Positions 53,101 to 63,286 of a stretch of 64,000 nucleotides of DNA are shown piece after piece. Numbering within the stretch: the first letter of the stretch is position 1; every line of letters begins with the position of its first letter. The notes under the pieces were generated by a model, which searched no databases, was not told the origin of the DNA, and saw nothing but the letters and a program-made list of their open reading frames with translations. Source of the stretch: Candidatus Peregrinibacteria bacterium (GTDB lineage: Bacteria; Patescibacteriota; Gracilibacteria; CAIRYL01; GCA-016699755); contig CP065009.1 in the NCBI GenBank assembly GCA_016699755.1, positions 372,001-436,000 on the forward strand. Direction: 5' to 3'. A program made the translations under genes and the position numbers.

Positions 53101-53815
53101 TGATGGACTTTCTGATGCTGAAGAATTTCTCCTCCAGACAGATCCAGATCGTTCCGATACTGATCACGATGGATACAGTGATTTTTCTGAAGTAGAATTT
53201 GGCTTTCCTCCTCTTAAAAGAGAGACGGCAAAAATATACTCCGATATTTCGAGCGCTGGAAAATCACTTGCCGCTATCTCTCGTTTTGCGCTCATGGGTC
53301 TTTTTCCAGAGAAAGAAGACACATTTAACCCCTCTACAAAAGCAACAAAAGCAGAATTTGTTGGGCTTCTTATGGAAGTATTTGCCAATATGAAAGACTT
53401 TTCTTATCAAAAGCTTCCCTTTTCTGATGTTTCGTCAGATGACTGGTTTGCTCCTGCTGTTCGAGCAGCTTTCTCCTTGAATGTTATCTCTGGGGATGAA
53501 AAATATTTTCGTCCGTTGGAATATGTTTCTCGCCTTGAGGCGTGCTCTCTCGTTCTTTCGGCCTCTGGTACTCCGCCCATCTCCTTTTTAAAAAATGAAA
53601 AAATCCCATTTGAAGATATTTCTTTTTCCGATGTCGCTACAGCAATAACCTGTTCGGAGAAGAATATTCTTGATATTGAGGAACCAGAACAAGTAGCATC
53701 AACCGAAGATGTTCCTGAGTCAGAAAAAATCCTTCCTTCCTTTGAACCACAAAAAGAGGTTACACGAGCGGAAATGGCACTTATGATTTATCGGGCGATC
53801 TTTGTGGCAGAATAG
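50159..53815 (+). CDS. Large surface protein: IPT/TIG domains, coiled coil, Ca-binding repeats, SLH
   Basis: About 1,218 residues when two frame breaks are bridged: A8 at 52668-52675 (one extra A) and A7 at 52796-52802 (one missing A); the stretch between is open in the third frame. Order: signal peptide; several IPT/TIG Ig-like domains (IESISIEEYQENEGVVLSVKG; ITSVEYPEGHLPGSQVILRG); a beta domain; a long Glu/Lys/Gln coiled coil (about 820-950); thrombospondin-type-3-like Ca2+ loops (DTDRDGLSDAEEF, DTDHDGYSDFSE); and SLH-like repeats (VFANMKDFSYQKLPFSDVSSDDWFAPAV; ISGDEKYFRPLEYVSRLEA). A rod-like, wall-bound adhesin or structural protein. Confidence 0.82.
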
Positions 53816-54886
53816 TGTTCTGCCATATTTCTGTCATTCGTATTCTGCCATCTTGAAAGTACTTCCACAGCTCTTTTCCCTCCAAAAAAAAACGAGGACC
53901 AGCGGAAAAGTCTTCTTTTGCTTTTACGATAAGAGCAAAGACTTCTTCAATATTTCTTGGGTTTTCGATAAGGCGTACATACGGAAGAGAAGAAAAATAG
54001 GGTGCCGCTCCAGAAAATCTACTGGCGATAATAGGAATACCAATAAGTGCCGCTTCTGCAATAGTTCGTCCAAATGGTTCGTGCTCTGTGCTCGCATGGA
54101 TGAGAAGATTGGTTTCAGAAAAGATTGTTTCCGGTTCACAATATCCATGAAACGAAACATTTGTGAGATTATTCTCTTTTGCAAAATTGTGAAGCGATTT
54201 TTCAAACATAACTGTTTTTGGGTCGTACGAAGAAGAGGTTCCAAAAAAAGAAAAATGAATATTTTGTATGCCATCTTCTTGGCATTTTTTAGCGATTTCT
54301 AGCAGGATATCTTGCCCTTTCCATGTATCGATTCGTCCAACAAGAGAAACGCGAAAATGAGGAAAGTACACTTTTTTTTGTCGTATTTTTTGGATTCGTT
54401 CGTATTCCGATTTTTCAAAAAAAAGAGGCGGAACCACACCTCTCCTTTTTGTGTGCAGAGATGCTTTTTTGTGCACAATATCTTCACAGACAATTTCTGA
54501 ACAACAGAAGATATATTTTGCGCGACGAAAAAGTGAAGCCAGAAATCGTGGAGTAGTAAAGTCGTGCGCAAAGTGCGTCCACGGAATACCAAGAAAAGCG
54601 GCAAAAATTCCTGAACGAACGGAGTTGCTGTGGACGATTTGAAGAGAATTTTCTCGAACGATTTTCCGAAGATGCAGAATAGTTGTAAAAAAAAGGAGTG
54701 GTCGAAATGGACGAAGTCGCGGGAGGGAAATGTGTATGGCTCGAATATTTTTTGGAAGCGGGAATATATTTTTTCGGAAGTGATAAAAATCCCTTCTGTA
54801 TTATGGGGAAGATCTTGCAACAATTCTCGTTGAAAAAGTTCTGCACCTCCTATGAAATCCGCTGGATCGAGAAAAAGAATCCGCAT
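53781..54886 (-). CDS. GT4-family glycosyltransferase, one frameshift
   Basis: A GT-B glycosyltransferase of about 368 residues. N-terminal domain begins MRILFLDPADFIGGAELFQRELL. At A8 (54687-54694; T8 in the coding strand) one base is missing, and the protein continues in the -1 frame: LHLRKIVRENSLQIVHSNSVRSGIFAAFLGIPWTHFAHDF, then the C-terminal nucleotide-sugar domain with VSLVGRIDTWKGQDILLEIA, HASTEHEPFGRTIAEAALIGIPIIAS (the GT4 EX7E-like segment). Likely adds a hexose to a cell-surface glycan. It overlaps the convergent TIG/SLH gene by 35 bp. Confidence 0.85.
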
Positions 54887-54903
54887 GAAAAATGAAGGAA
54901 TAA

Positions 54904-56387
54904 TTACATATCGCTGAGCCGATAGTTTGGTGCTTCCCGAGTTATGGTAATATCATGTGGATGGCTTTCTTGGAGGGAGGCTTGGGTGATACGAATGAAT
55001 TTTGCTTTTTCTTGAAGTTCTGAAATAGTGGTGCATCCTTGGTATCCCATAGAACTTCGGAGTCCACCAACAAGTTGAAAGATTTCCGTTTGTACTGACC
55101 CTTTAAACAGTGTTCGCCCTTCAATGCCTTCTGGAACAAACTTTTCTGCATCCATAATATCTGCCTGTCCATAGCGCTCTTTTCCACCCTGCTTCATAGC
55201 TCCCATAGAACCCATACCGCGGTAGGTTTTCCATGTTTTTCCTCCGGCGAAAATAATTTCTCCGGGTGACTCTTCTGTTCCGGCCAGAAGTGAGCCGAGC
55301 ATCACTGAATGGGCACCAGCGGCAATTGCCTTTGCAACATCTCCAGAATATTTAATGCCACCATCGGCGATGAGACAAATATTCTTCTTTTTTGCCATGG
55401 AGGCACATTCCAAAATGGCAGAGAGTTGTGGTGCGCCAATTCCTGTTACGACTCGTGTGGTGCAAATAGATCCCGGACCAATCCCCACCTTAACCGCATC
55501 AGCTCCTGCATTTGCTAGAAATTCTACTGCTTCTGGAGTAGCAATGTTTCCAGCAATAACCGAAATTTTTGAATATTTTTCTTTTACAAAGCGAACCGCA
55601 TCTGCCACCCCCTTGCTGTGTCCATGAGCGGTGTCAATTACCAATGCATCTACCCCGGCTTTGGCGAGAAGCTCAATACGCTCTTTCATATTTGCCGCTG
55701 GACCAACAGCCGCGGCAACACAAAGACGCCCTCCCTTATCGAGCGTTGCATTGGGGTAATCTTGTCGTTTTTCAAGATCTCTTCTTGTTACCATAGCAAA
55801 GAGCCGTCCTTCTTCATCAACAACAAGAAGCTTACTATGATTTGACTCTTCCAAAACCTCGTGTGCTTGCTCTAAAGAAATCCCCTGTTTTGCGAGGAGA
55901 AGTTTTTCTACCGGTGTCATGCGTTCGGTGACAGGGGCATCTGCATGTCGATTGATAAAATAATCATTTGCGGTAATAAGCCCCAAAAGTTTTCCGTTGG
56001 GATCACCTCCTTCTGTGACAGGAATGGCTTTAAATCCTTCTTTTTTTCGAATATCAAAAACATCTTCCACTGTTTGTTCTGGTCCAATCACTCTTGGGCG
56101 TAAAATAAAACCGTTTTCAAAGCGTTTTACTTTTGCCACTTCTGCTGCCTGATCGTGCGGAGAAAGATTTTTGTGAATCACACCAATTCCTCCGAGAAGC
56201 GCAAGAGCAATAGACATATCTGCTTCTGTTACCGTGTCCATAGCGGCAGAAACAATGGGAATTCCTAGTGGAATTTGTGGTGTAAAAAAGTGTTTGTTTT
56301 CGCATCTCGTGGGAGAATCTCGGAAAACTGGGGAAGTAAAAGAACATCATCAAAGGTGAGCATATTTGGAATGGCTTCTGAATTCAT
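54904..56387 (-). CDS. guaB: IMP dehydrogenase, one frameshift
   Basis: Oxidises IMP to XMP, committing to GMP. From ATG 56387: MLTFDDVLLLPQFSEILPRDAKT. At A6 56284-56289 (T6 in coding strand) one base is missing; the frame then continues PQIPLGIPIVSAAMDTVTEADMSIALA. Two CBS domains (about 95-215) and the barrel follow with the catalytic loop GPGSICTTRVVTGIG (Cys), GGIKYSGDVAKAIAAGA and KTYRGMGSMGAM. With the repair the length (about 494) is normal. Confidence 0.93.
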
Positions 56388-56461
56388 GAAGAGAAGCAAA
56401 AAAGAAGTTTTGGCTATGGTACTTTTGTTTTGGTGTGTTTGGCAAGAAATTGTTTTCTCAG

Positions 56462-56489
56462 TTGTTTTTCCAAAGAGTTTCCCTAGAAT
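56462..56489 (+). promoter_or_regulatory. Promoter of polX, leaderless
   Basis: TTGTTT (56462-56467), 16-bp spacer, TAGAAT (56484-56489). The ATG at 56496 follows after 6 nt. Confidence 0.45.
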
Positions 56490-56495
56490 GTCATT

Positions 56496-57467
56496 ATGCT
56501 CTCCACCGAACTGAAACGAGAATTTGATCGGCTTGCTGACACATTAGAACTTCTCGGAGAAAATCCATTTCGAGTTCGCGCATATCGAAAAGTAGCGCTC
56601 CTTATTACTGAATTGGGTGAACATGATCTCCATACTATGACTTTAAAAGAACTTGAGAATGTCTCAGGCATTGGAGAAGCGATTGGGAAAAAGATTCTTG
56701 AATACCGTGAGACCGGTCATATTTCTGCGCTCGACCAAGAGGCAAAAAAAATCCCTTTGGGGCTTTTTGATCTTCTTAATATTCCGAATGTTGGTCCAAA
56801 AACGGTTCGCACACTTTGGCAAAAACTTGGTGTCATAAATCGGGAGATGCTTATAGAAAGGCTTCATTCTGGAGCAGTCGCAGGTCTTTTTGGTTTTGGG
56901 GAGAAAAAGACAGAACGAATCATTTCAGGACTTCATCTCCTCAAAAAAGCAGATTCACGCATTTCTCGAGAACGTGCGGAAACAATTGCCATGCCTCTTT
57001 TTACTTATCTTCAGCATATTCCTGAGGTAGAAAAAGTGGAAATTTGTGGGAGTTTTCGCCGAAAATCAGAAAGCATTGGCGATCTCGATTTTCTTGTTCA
57101 GAGCAGAGCGCCCCAGTCGGTTATTTCTGCCTTTCTCCAGTATCCAGACATCCAAGAAACTCTCGCTCATGGAACAACAAAAGCTTCTGTTCGACTGGAA
57201 GAAGAAGGAAGACAGGTTGATCTTCGTGTCGTTCCACCGGAGAGTTTTGGTGCAGCATTGCAATATTTTACCGGATCTAAAGAACACAATATTCTCGTAC
57301 GTCAAAAAGCACAAAAAAGAGGACTGAAGCTTTCGGAATACGGACTTTTTGAGGAAAGCAATCGAATTGCTGGAGAAACAGAAGAGGGGATTTATCGCGC
57401 GCTTGGATTAAAAATGCCTCTTCCAGAACATCGAATTGGGAAGGACGAACTTATAGGGGTATCCTAG
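56496..57467 (+). CDS. polX: Family X DNA polymerase core, without PHP domain
   Basis: A 323-residue gap-filling polymerase related to Pol beta. The N-terminal 8-kDa-like HhH domain (FRVRAYRKVALLITELGE, VSGIGEAIGKKILEY), a second HhH (IPNVGPKTVRTLWQKLG), and the nucleotidyltransferase palm with GSFRRKSESIGDLDFLV (DxD) and RQVDLRVVP (third Asp), thumb with TGSKEHNILVR. Most bacterial PolX proteins are about 570 residues with a C-terminal PHP exonuclease; here the stop overlaps purA by 4 bp and no PHP sequence exists. A short-patch base-excision-repair role is likely. Confidence 0.9.
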   Translation: MLSTELKREFDRLADTLELLGENPFRVRAYRKVALLITELGEHDLHTMTLKELENVSGIGEAIGKKILEYRETGHISALDQEAKKIPLGLFDLLNIPNVGPKTVRTLWQKLGVINREMLIERLHSGAVAGLFGFGEKKTERIISGLHLLKKADSRISRERAETIAMPLFTYLQHIPEVEKVEICGSFRRKSESIGDLDFLVQSRAPQSVISAFLQYPDIQETLAHGTTKASVRLEEEGRQVDLRVVPPESFGAALQYFTGSKEHNILVRQKAQKRGLKLSEYGLFEESNRIAGETEEGIYRALGLKMPLPEHRIGKDELIGVS

Positions 57468-58747
57468 AGAAAAATAAGATCATCTCTTCCTGGTCCAACA
57501 CCAATGGAATGAATGGGAACCTCGGTAAGACGTTCTATTTCTCGACAGTAGTATTGGGCATTTTTTGGAAGTTCTGCAAATGATCGGCAGGCACTAATAT
57601 CTTCTTGCCAACCCGGAAGCTCTATTGTTTTGGTTTTCACCGCTTCCAGTACCGAGAGATCTGCAGGAAAAGAAGAGAGGATATTTCCTTCAGGAGAGTG
57701 ATATTCTGTTACGACTTTCAGGGTTTCAAATCCACTGAGGACATCCAATTTTGTGATATTCCAAGCATCAATTCCTGAAATGCGAGCACTATGTTGTGCA
57801 ACGGGAATGTCGAGCCATCCACATCGTCTTGGACGTCCGGTTGTTGCTCCATATTCATGTCCTTTTTCACGAAGTTTTTCTCCAAGTTCTCCAGGGATTT
57901 CACTTGGAAATGGACCACTTCCTACACGGGTAGTATAGGCTTTGAGAATGCCAAGTGTATAACCAATATCTCTTGGGGGAATGCCACTTCCGGCACAAGC
58001 TCCACAAGTAGTCGTGTTTGAGCTGGTGACATACGGATATGTGCCAAAATCAATATCGAGATGGCTTCCCTGAGCACCTTCAATGAGAATGCGTTTTTTG
58101 GCTTTAAGTGCTTTATGAAGAAGGTCAACGGTATCAGTGATTACTCCTTTAAATACATCAACAGAGTTTCGGTAAAAATCGATTTCCGTTTCAAAATTAA
58201 TTTCAAATCCGTGTCGACGAATACGCCATTCAGCGTTCTTTCTGAGTTTTTCCGAAAACACAGAAAAATCTCCTAGCAGTTGTCCAGCACGAATGCCTCT
58301 GCGTGCTATTTTATCTTCATACGCTGGACCAATGCCGCGACAGGTAGTACCAATTTTTTTTCCGCGACCATCTTCTTGGTATCTATCCGTGAGAATATGA
58401 TGTTCAAAAAGAAGGTGTGCGCGATCGGAAATAAACAACCTTCCCTTGGGATCGATACCCGCTTCACGAAGTACCGAAAGCTCCTCTAAAAGTGTTGGGA
58501 GATGAACAACACATCCGTTTCCGATAATGCAGATTTTTCCTTCCCAGAGTATTCCCGAAGGAATGAGATGAAAAACATACTCCTTTCCCTTCGCATGTAT
58601 GGTGTGTCCTGCATTTGCCCCTCCACCTGCTCGCACAATAATATCCATATCTTCTGCGAGACAGTCGACAATCTTTCCCTTTCCCTCATCGCCCCATTGG
58701 GCACCCAAAACAACAGTCACGTTTTTCTTGGGAAGTAAAGGTGTCAT
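57464..58747 (-). CDS. purA: Adenylosuccinate synthetase
   Basis: Joins IMP and aspartate with GTP, first step from IMP to AMP. The 427-residue protein has GAQWGDEGKGKIVD (P-loop and catalytic Asp), GGANAGHTI with catalytic His, EGAQGSHLDIDFGTYPYVTSSNTT, and TTGRPRRCGWLD. Full length. With purH and guaB nearby it gives the window the branch-point enzymes of purine synthesis. Confidence 0.96.
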   Translation of the reverse strand: MTPLLPKKNVTVVLGAQWGDEGKGKIVDCLAEDMDIIVRAGGGANAGHTIHAKGKEYVFHLIPSGILWEGKICIIGNGCVVHLPTLLEELSVLREAGIDPKGRLFISDRAHLLFEHHILTDRYQEDGRGKKIGTTCRGIGPAYEDKIARRGIRAGQLLGDFSVFSEKLRKNAEWRIRRHGFEINFETEIDFYRNSVDVFKGVITDTVDLLHKALKAKKRILIEGAQGSHLDIDFGTYPYVTSSNTTTCGACAGSGIPPRDIGYTLGILKAYTTRVGSGPFPSEIPGELGEKLREKGHEYGATTGRPRRCGWLDIPVAQHSARISGIDAWNITKLDVLSGFETLKVVTEYHSPEGNILSSFPADLSVLEAVKTKTIELPGWQEDISACRSFAELPKNAQYYCREIERLTEVPIHSIGVGPGRDDLIFL

Positions 58748-58854
58748 TGAAAATAGAGAGAAAGCCTAAGCATCCTGCCGAGAAAACAGGGAAGTATCAA
58801 GAGGATGTTCTGGATAACAATATCATAGGCACTTTTGAGGTACGTTCATAATGC

Positions 58855-59215
58855 TCTAGAGGTATTTTATAATCGTTGTGGTCTTTCGGAGTTAGAGAAT
58901 ATAAGTCATTCAGTCAGTTTTGGGTTGAATTCACTTGGATCAAGTATCCGATTTCCGAGTTGGATAAATTCTTCTTAAAGTGTTCTATTGAATCGTTCGA
59001 TCTCTGGATTGTCTTTCGAAGCTTCATTTTTTCCAACCGGATGTATTTTTTGCGAAGAGTGATAATCCTTGTCTCCTCGTAAAATACCAATGGACATAAG
59101 AGAAGTGTTTTCTGATGTTATGGAAATGTTCTTTACTCATCTTTTTGAGCCATTCCCATTTCTTCATAAGAGGTGGGTATGGTTTTATAGGTTTGAGAAT
59201 TAAGGACATCGAAGA
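58855..59215 (-). pseudogene. Remnant of an rve-type (IS3/IS481-like) transposase
   Basis: Minus-strand frames spell the C-terminal half of a DDE integrase-core transposase: TYKTIPTSYEEMGMAQKDE, then NPEIERFNRTL, EEFIQLGNRILDPSEFNPKLTE, and SERPQRL, with stops and frameshifts between. The catalytic Glu region (IERFNRTL) is visible; the N-terminal half and ends are missing. It fills the gap between purA and the esterase gene. Confidence 0.7.
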
Positions 59216-59264
59216 CAGAGAAAAACTCTATCTTAGAAGTGTTACCGATGTATCTTAAATTTTT

Positions 59265-60774
59265 TCAGAGAAGAAAAAATGTCGCCTTGAAAAAACTACT
59301 CCTCAATTCCTTATTGCTCTCGTTTTTTCCTTTAAACCACTGAAATGCGGCGCGAAGTTGTGCTTCTGATCCATGGGTATCAGCACCCGTGCCATCGTAG
59401 GGGGGAAGGTTCTGGTGTCTTGTATCCGGCAGTTTCCATACCATGAACAATGGTGTTTGCTTCATCGAAGTGTCCTCCTGGACCTGCATTTCCGTATGGG
59501 TGAAAACCAATTTCTTCTGCTGTTTTTTGGGGAACGGCACTTGCATTAACATCGTTTGCCCAAAAGGCGGCAAAATACGATTCTCGAAGAGAAAATCCAA
59601 GGGAGAGTCCTGCTTGTGTTCCTGCGGACTCGCTGAAGAGATATGTTTTGTCATTATCAATATTATATCTGCTTCGAACATCATCAAGTGCGACTGCTCC
59701 TGCCTGTCCGTTGTTGTAATAGGTCATTCCATTGAGAATGACATACATGATGTCGGTCATATTATAGACTGAGGAAAGATATTTTATGTTTCGAGTCATA
59801 ATATTGTCTCCTTCTGTTCCTGAAAAAACAATCATGAGCGGATGCGGACCATTACCACTTGGGGTGATAATACGATAGGTAACCCCATTTGTTGTGTGTG
59901 TTTCTCCATTGGCGGCAGTTCCACCAGATCCATGGGAGCTTTCTCCAAGAGGCGGAACAGCGGTTCTTCTATCATCAGAATCGGAAACATCTATTGTGGC
60001 ACTCTCAGAAAAGCCTTTTTCATTTGTCACCGTAATATGGGCAGTTCCTGTTGAGCTTGGGGAGCTGAGATGACAGGTGGGACTACTCGAGAGCGTTTTG
60101 GAGCAGGTTGTGTCGAGCCTTATTCCAGTTGTTCCTGCATCGAGAGAGAAGGAAAAAGACGATCCTCCGCTTGCTGTAAATGCTCCAACTGTTTCTCCTG
60201 TTTTTATATTTTGTGATGAAGGAGAAAGGGAAACCTTTTCGTCTGGTGGCGGTGGAGGAGGAGGTGGAGGAGTTATAGACACAAAAGGAAATGATTGTCC
60301 CTGCCAGTACGAATTAGTACAATCTGTATCACGACAGCCACACTGAAAGCGTGTTCCATTTTTATAGCACGTGTATCCTGCAAAGTAATTCATCTTTTTG
60401 AGATCTTTTCCCAAAAGATTTGCCGTTCCCTCCCCAATACACCAATCATTCTCTGTTTTTCCACGGCAAGAGAGTGTTTCCTTATTCCACGATGATCCAT
60501 TCCAGCGATAAAAATCCTTATAGGCGTAGGTTGTTTCTGCACCATCTCCAATAGTGATTTCTGCTGAGTCCATATCACACGCTGCCGAAAGGAGTATGGG
60601 GTTTCCTGAGGTAAAGAGATGATATGCAGCACCATAGCCATTTGGAATACCAGAGGATGATATTAGTGTGTGACAATTGTTTTTAGAAGAAAATACAGGA
60701 ACATTATGCGAAAAAAGAAGAACCAAAGATATGACAGTGCTTCCAAAGAGAAAAAACATTTTTTTCCTTCTCAT
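59265..60774 (-). CDS. Secreted esterase/depolymerase-like alpha/beta hydrolase, one frameshift
   Basis: About 502 residues. Signal peptide (to about 30), a Cys-rich N-terminal domain (about 33-165, CGCRDTDC), a Pro9 hinge, an Ig-like beta domain (about 185-275) and an alpha/beta hydrolase of the PHB-depolymerase/feruloyl-esterase kind (about 300-500), with nucleophile Ser in FSESAGTQAG. The first frame stops at 59380. At the C6 run (G6 at 59400-59405) removing one base restores PYDGTGADTHGSEAQLRAAFQWFKG, which carries the family His (DTHGS) near the C-terminus. Substrate unknown. Divergent from the GH5 gene. Confidence 0.75.
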
Positions 60775-60920
60775 TTTTTGTGTTAATATTTCGTATTATT
60801 TTATAATTTTTTATAAAAAATAGCAATTTTATCGTATGTTACGATTTGTCAGCTTTACTTTTTTTAAGTTAAATATAAAATTCACATTAGTAGGGTTGTC
60901 TATTTTTTTATTTTATCATT

Positions 60921-62487
60921 ATGAAACAAGGTGTTCTTTTGATTTTTTTAGTGATTTCGCTTTCTCAATTCGTTTCTGATGGAGTTGCTTTTGCCGAAAC
61001 GCCAGTTGATCTTCATGGAGCCTTGCATGTTGAAGGAACGCACCTTCTCGATGTGAATGCTTCTTCAGTTCAGTTGCGCGGTATCAGTACTCATGGACTT
61101 CAGTGGTATGGATGGGGAGACTGCTTGAATTCAGATTCGCTTGATTGGATTGCTAACGATTGGAAGGCAGATGTTATTCGTCTCTCCATGTATGCCGATG
61201 AAGGGGGATATAATACGAATCCTGAATATTATCAGGCAATGCTCGACACGCTTATAACAGAAGTCACAGCACGTGGGATGTATATAGTTCTCGATTGGCA
61301 CATGCTTGATCCAGGAGATCCGTATGAAAATTTGGAAGAAGCAAAGGCATTTTTTGAATACTTTTCCCATAAATATGCAGACGCAGATAATATTCTTTAC
61401 GAAATTGCAAATGAACCTTCAGGGGTAAGCTGGGCATCTATAAAATCGTATGCAGAAGAAATTATTCCTATCATTCGTGAAAACGACGAAAACAGTGTTA
61501 TCTTGGTGGGAACCCGTGCATGGTCATCACGGGGTGTCGGAAGGAGGATCTCCAAGCGAAATATGGAATGCTCCTGTTGCCGCCAAAAATATTCTCTACA
61601 CATTTCATTTCTATGGAGCCTCACATGGCACTATATATTACGATGCCCTTGACGAAGCCTCGAATCATCTTCCGATTTTTGTGAGTGAATGGGGATCTCA
61701 AAAATATACAGGAGATGGTGTAAACAATATTTCCATGTCACAAAAGTATATTGATCTCATGAATGCAAAGACGATCAGTTGGATAAATTGGAACTTTTCT
61801 GATGACTTTCGTTCAGGAGCTGTGCTAAAAACAGGAACCTGTCCAAACGGTGCTTGGGATGATACTCATCTTAAGGAATCGGGGAGATTGGTAAAAGCTT
61901 GGATGAAAGAAGAGCGCCCTGTTGTTTACAATACGACAGATAATAACCCTGTTTTTTTCAATAAAGATCCTGATGCCACACCAGAATATGTAGAGTCTCT
62001 TTCTGATGTTATTTCTGATTCTACTGTTCCATCTCAAAAAATTCTCTTTGAGGATAGTTTCGAAAATGGATTGGAAAAATGGACACAAGACTCACAAAAT
62101 GATTGGCTTCGTTCATCTTCGCGACGGATAGATGGTAGTGCTTCTGCGGGAGTTTACGGACAAGCAAAAAACTCACAACTCATTTCTCCTTTTATTTCTC
62201 TTAATGGAAAAACGCATATCACCATCACTTTTTCGTGGCTTCTTGGAGATCGCCTCAAAAAAGGAGAGTATCTCGCATTTGATATTTCTATAGACAAGGG
62301 GAAGACATGGAAGGAATATGCATCTCAAAAAGGAAGCGTACACCGAAAAAATGTATGGCGTGACGAACATATTTCTTTTATTGATACGCAGAACACCTCC
62401 GCTATTCTCATTCGTTTTCGAGGGAAAATGTCGGGTTCGCGTAAGGTTGCAAGTGTTGATAACGTAAAAGTGATTGCGGAAGACTAG
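60921..62487 (+). CDS. GH5 endoglucanase with C-terminal beta domain, one frameshift
   Basis: A secreted cellulase-like hydrolase of about 521 residues. Signal peptide (to about 27), GH5 barrel (about 35-310): LRGISTHGLQWYGW, WKADVIRLSMY, VLDWHMLDPGD, acid/base Glu 165 in YEIANEP, LYTFHFYG, and nucleophile Glu in PIFVSEWG. At G4 61531-61534 one extra base breaks the frame; the 3' ORF then continues GVSEGGSPSEIWNAP. A C-terminal jelly-roll-like domain (about 370-520) may bind polysaccharide. GH5 members of this type cleave beta-1,4-glucans. Confidence 0.87.
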
Positions 62488-62635
62488 ATAAGTTTTGACA
62501 TAAGGGTTTTCTTCATATCGTCTTATTTTTTCTTGTCGTATAAGCCGGATTGATAAAATGGAAAGTGAACCATCGACTGCTCAAATTTTACTAGATTTGA
62601 ACGGTTTTATGAGATGGTTTCAGATCTTAAATTCC

Positions 62636-63088
62636 CTATATTCGCTTGGCCATGAGAGCCTTTTTGATATTTTTCATCATAGTTAAAAGTCGCCCCAATA
62701 AAAGTCCTGCTAAAAAAATCAAACTAAATGCACTTAATTCTTTCCCATGTAGCCAAGAGCCAAAAATCCATTTTCTCCCGATTTCAATTACTACATAAAA
62801 CATAAGGAAAATGACACCAATTTTATCGAGTCGAGAAATAACTTTTTGTGCTTCCTGATCCCAAGTAATTTTAAACATTCTGCCAGTAATTAACCCAAGA
62901 ATAGTTCCAAAAGTTAGCCCAATGATTGCTAATCTAATGCTTATTTCGTCGAACAATATTTTATAAACAACAATGCCAATAACTATTGCGATAATAATTG
63001 CGAATATTCTGAGTCGCTTCAAGAGCTTTTGTTCCACATGTTGTTTGGCAAAAGCTCTTCTCTGTTTTAACTTTTTAAACGCATTCAT
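62636..63088 (-). CDS. Four-helix membrane protein
   Basis: A 150-residue membrane protein starting MNAFKKLKQRRAFAKQHV: basic head, then four hydrophobic segments (about 30-48, 57-75, 90-110, 122-140), ending KKALMAKRI. The Gly-rich helix LAIIGLTFGTILGLITGRMF is typical of small integral proteins. No family recognised. A longer in-frame start at 63244 would add a region that reads better as coding on the other strand, so it is not used. Confidence 0.6.
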   Translation of the reverse strand: MNAFKKLKQRRAFAKQHVEQKLLKRLRIFAIIIAIVIGIVVYKILFDEISIRLAIIGLTFGTILGLITGRMFKITWDQEAQKVISRLDKIGVIFLMFYVVIEIGRKWIFGSWLHGKELSAFSLIFLAGLLLGRLLTMMKNIKKALMAKRI

Positions 63089-63286
63089 AATTTTAGTTCC
63101 AACATCTCTCAGCTTACCTTTACTGGTCGGGCTGATGAGCTGCAGGCCGAACAAATTTCTGCGCGCTGTAAGCCCTTTATCGAAGAAGCGTTGTATGAAC
63201 TCAAGGCTCACTTCGACAAAATAGATTATAACGGATTTGTACAATTTTACAAAATTATTTCGAAGGTTTGGTAAGAAAAAAGTGAT

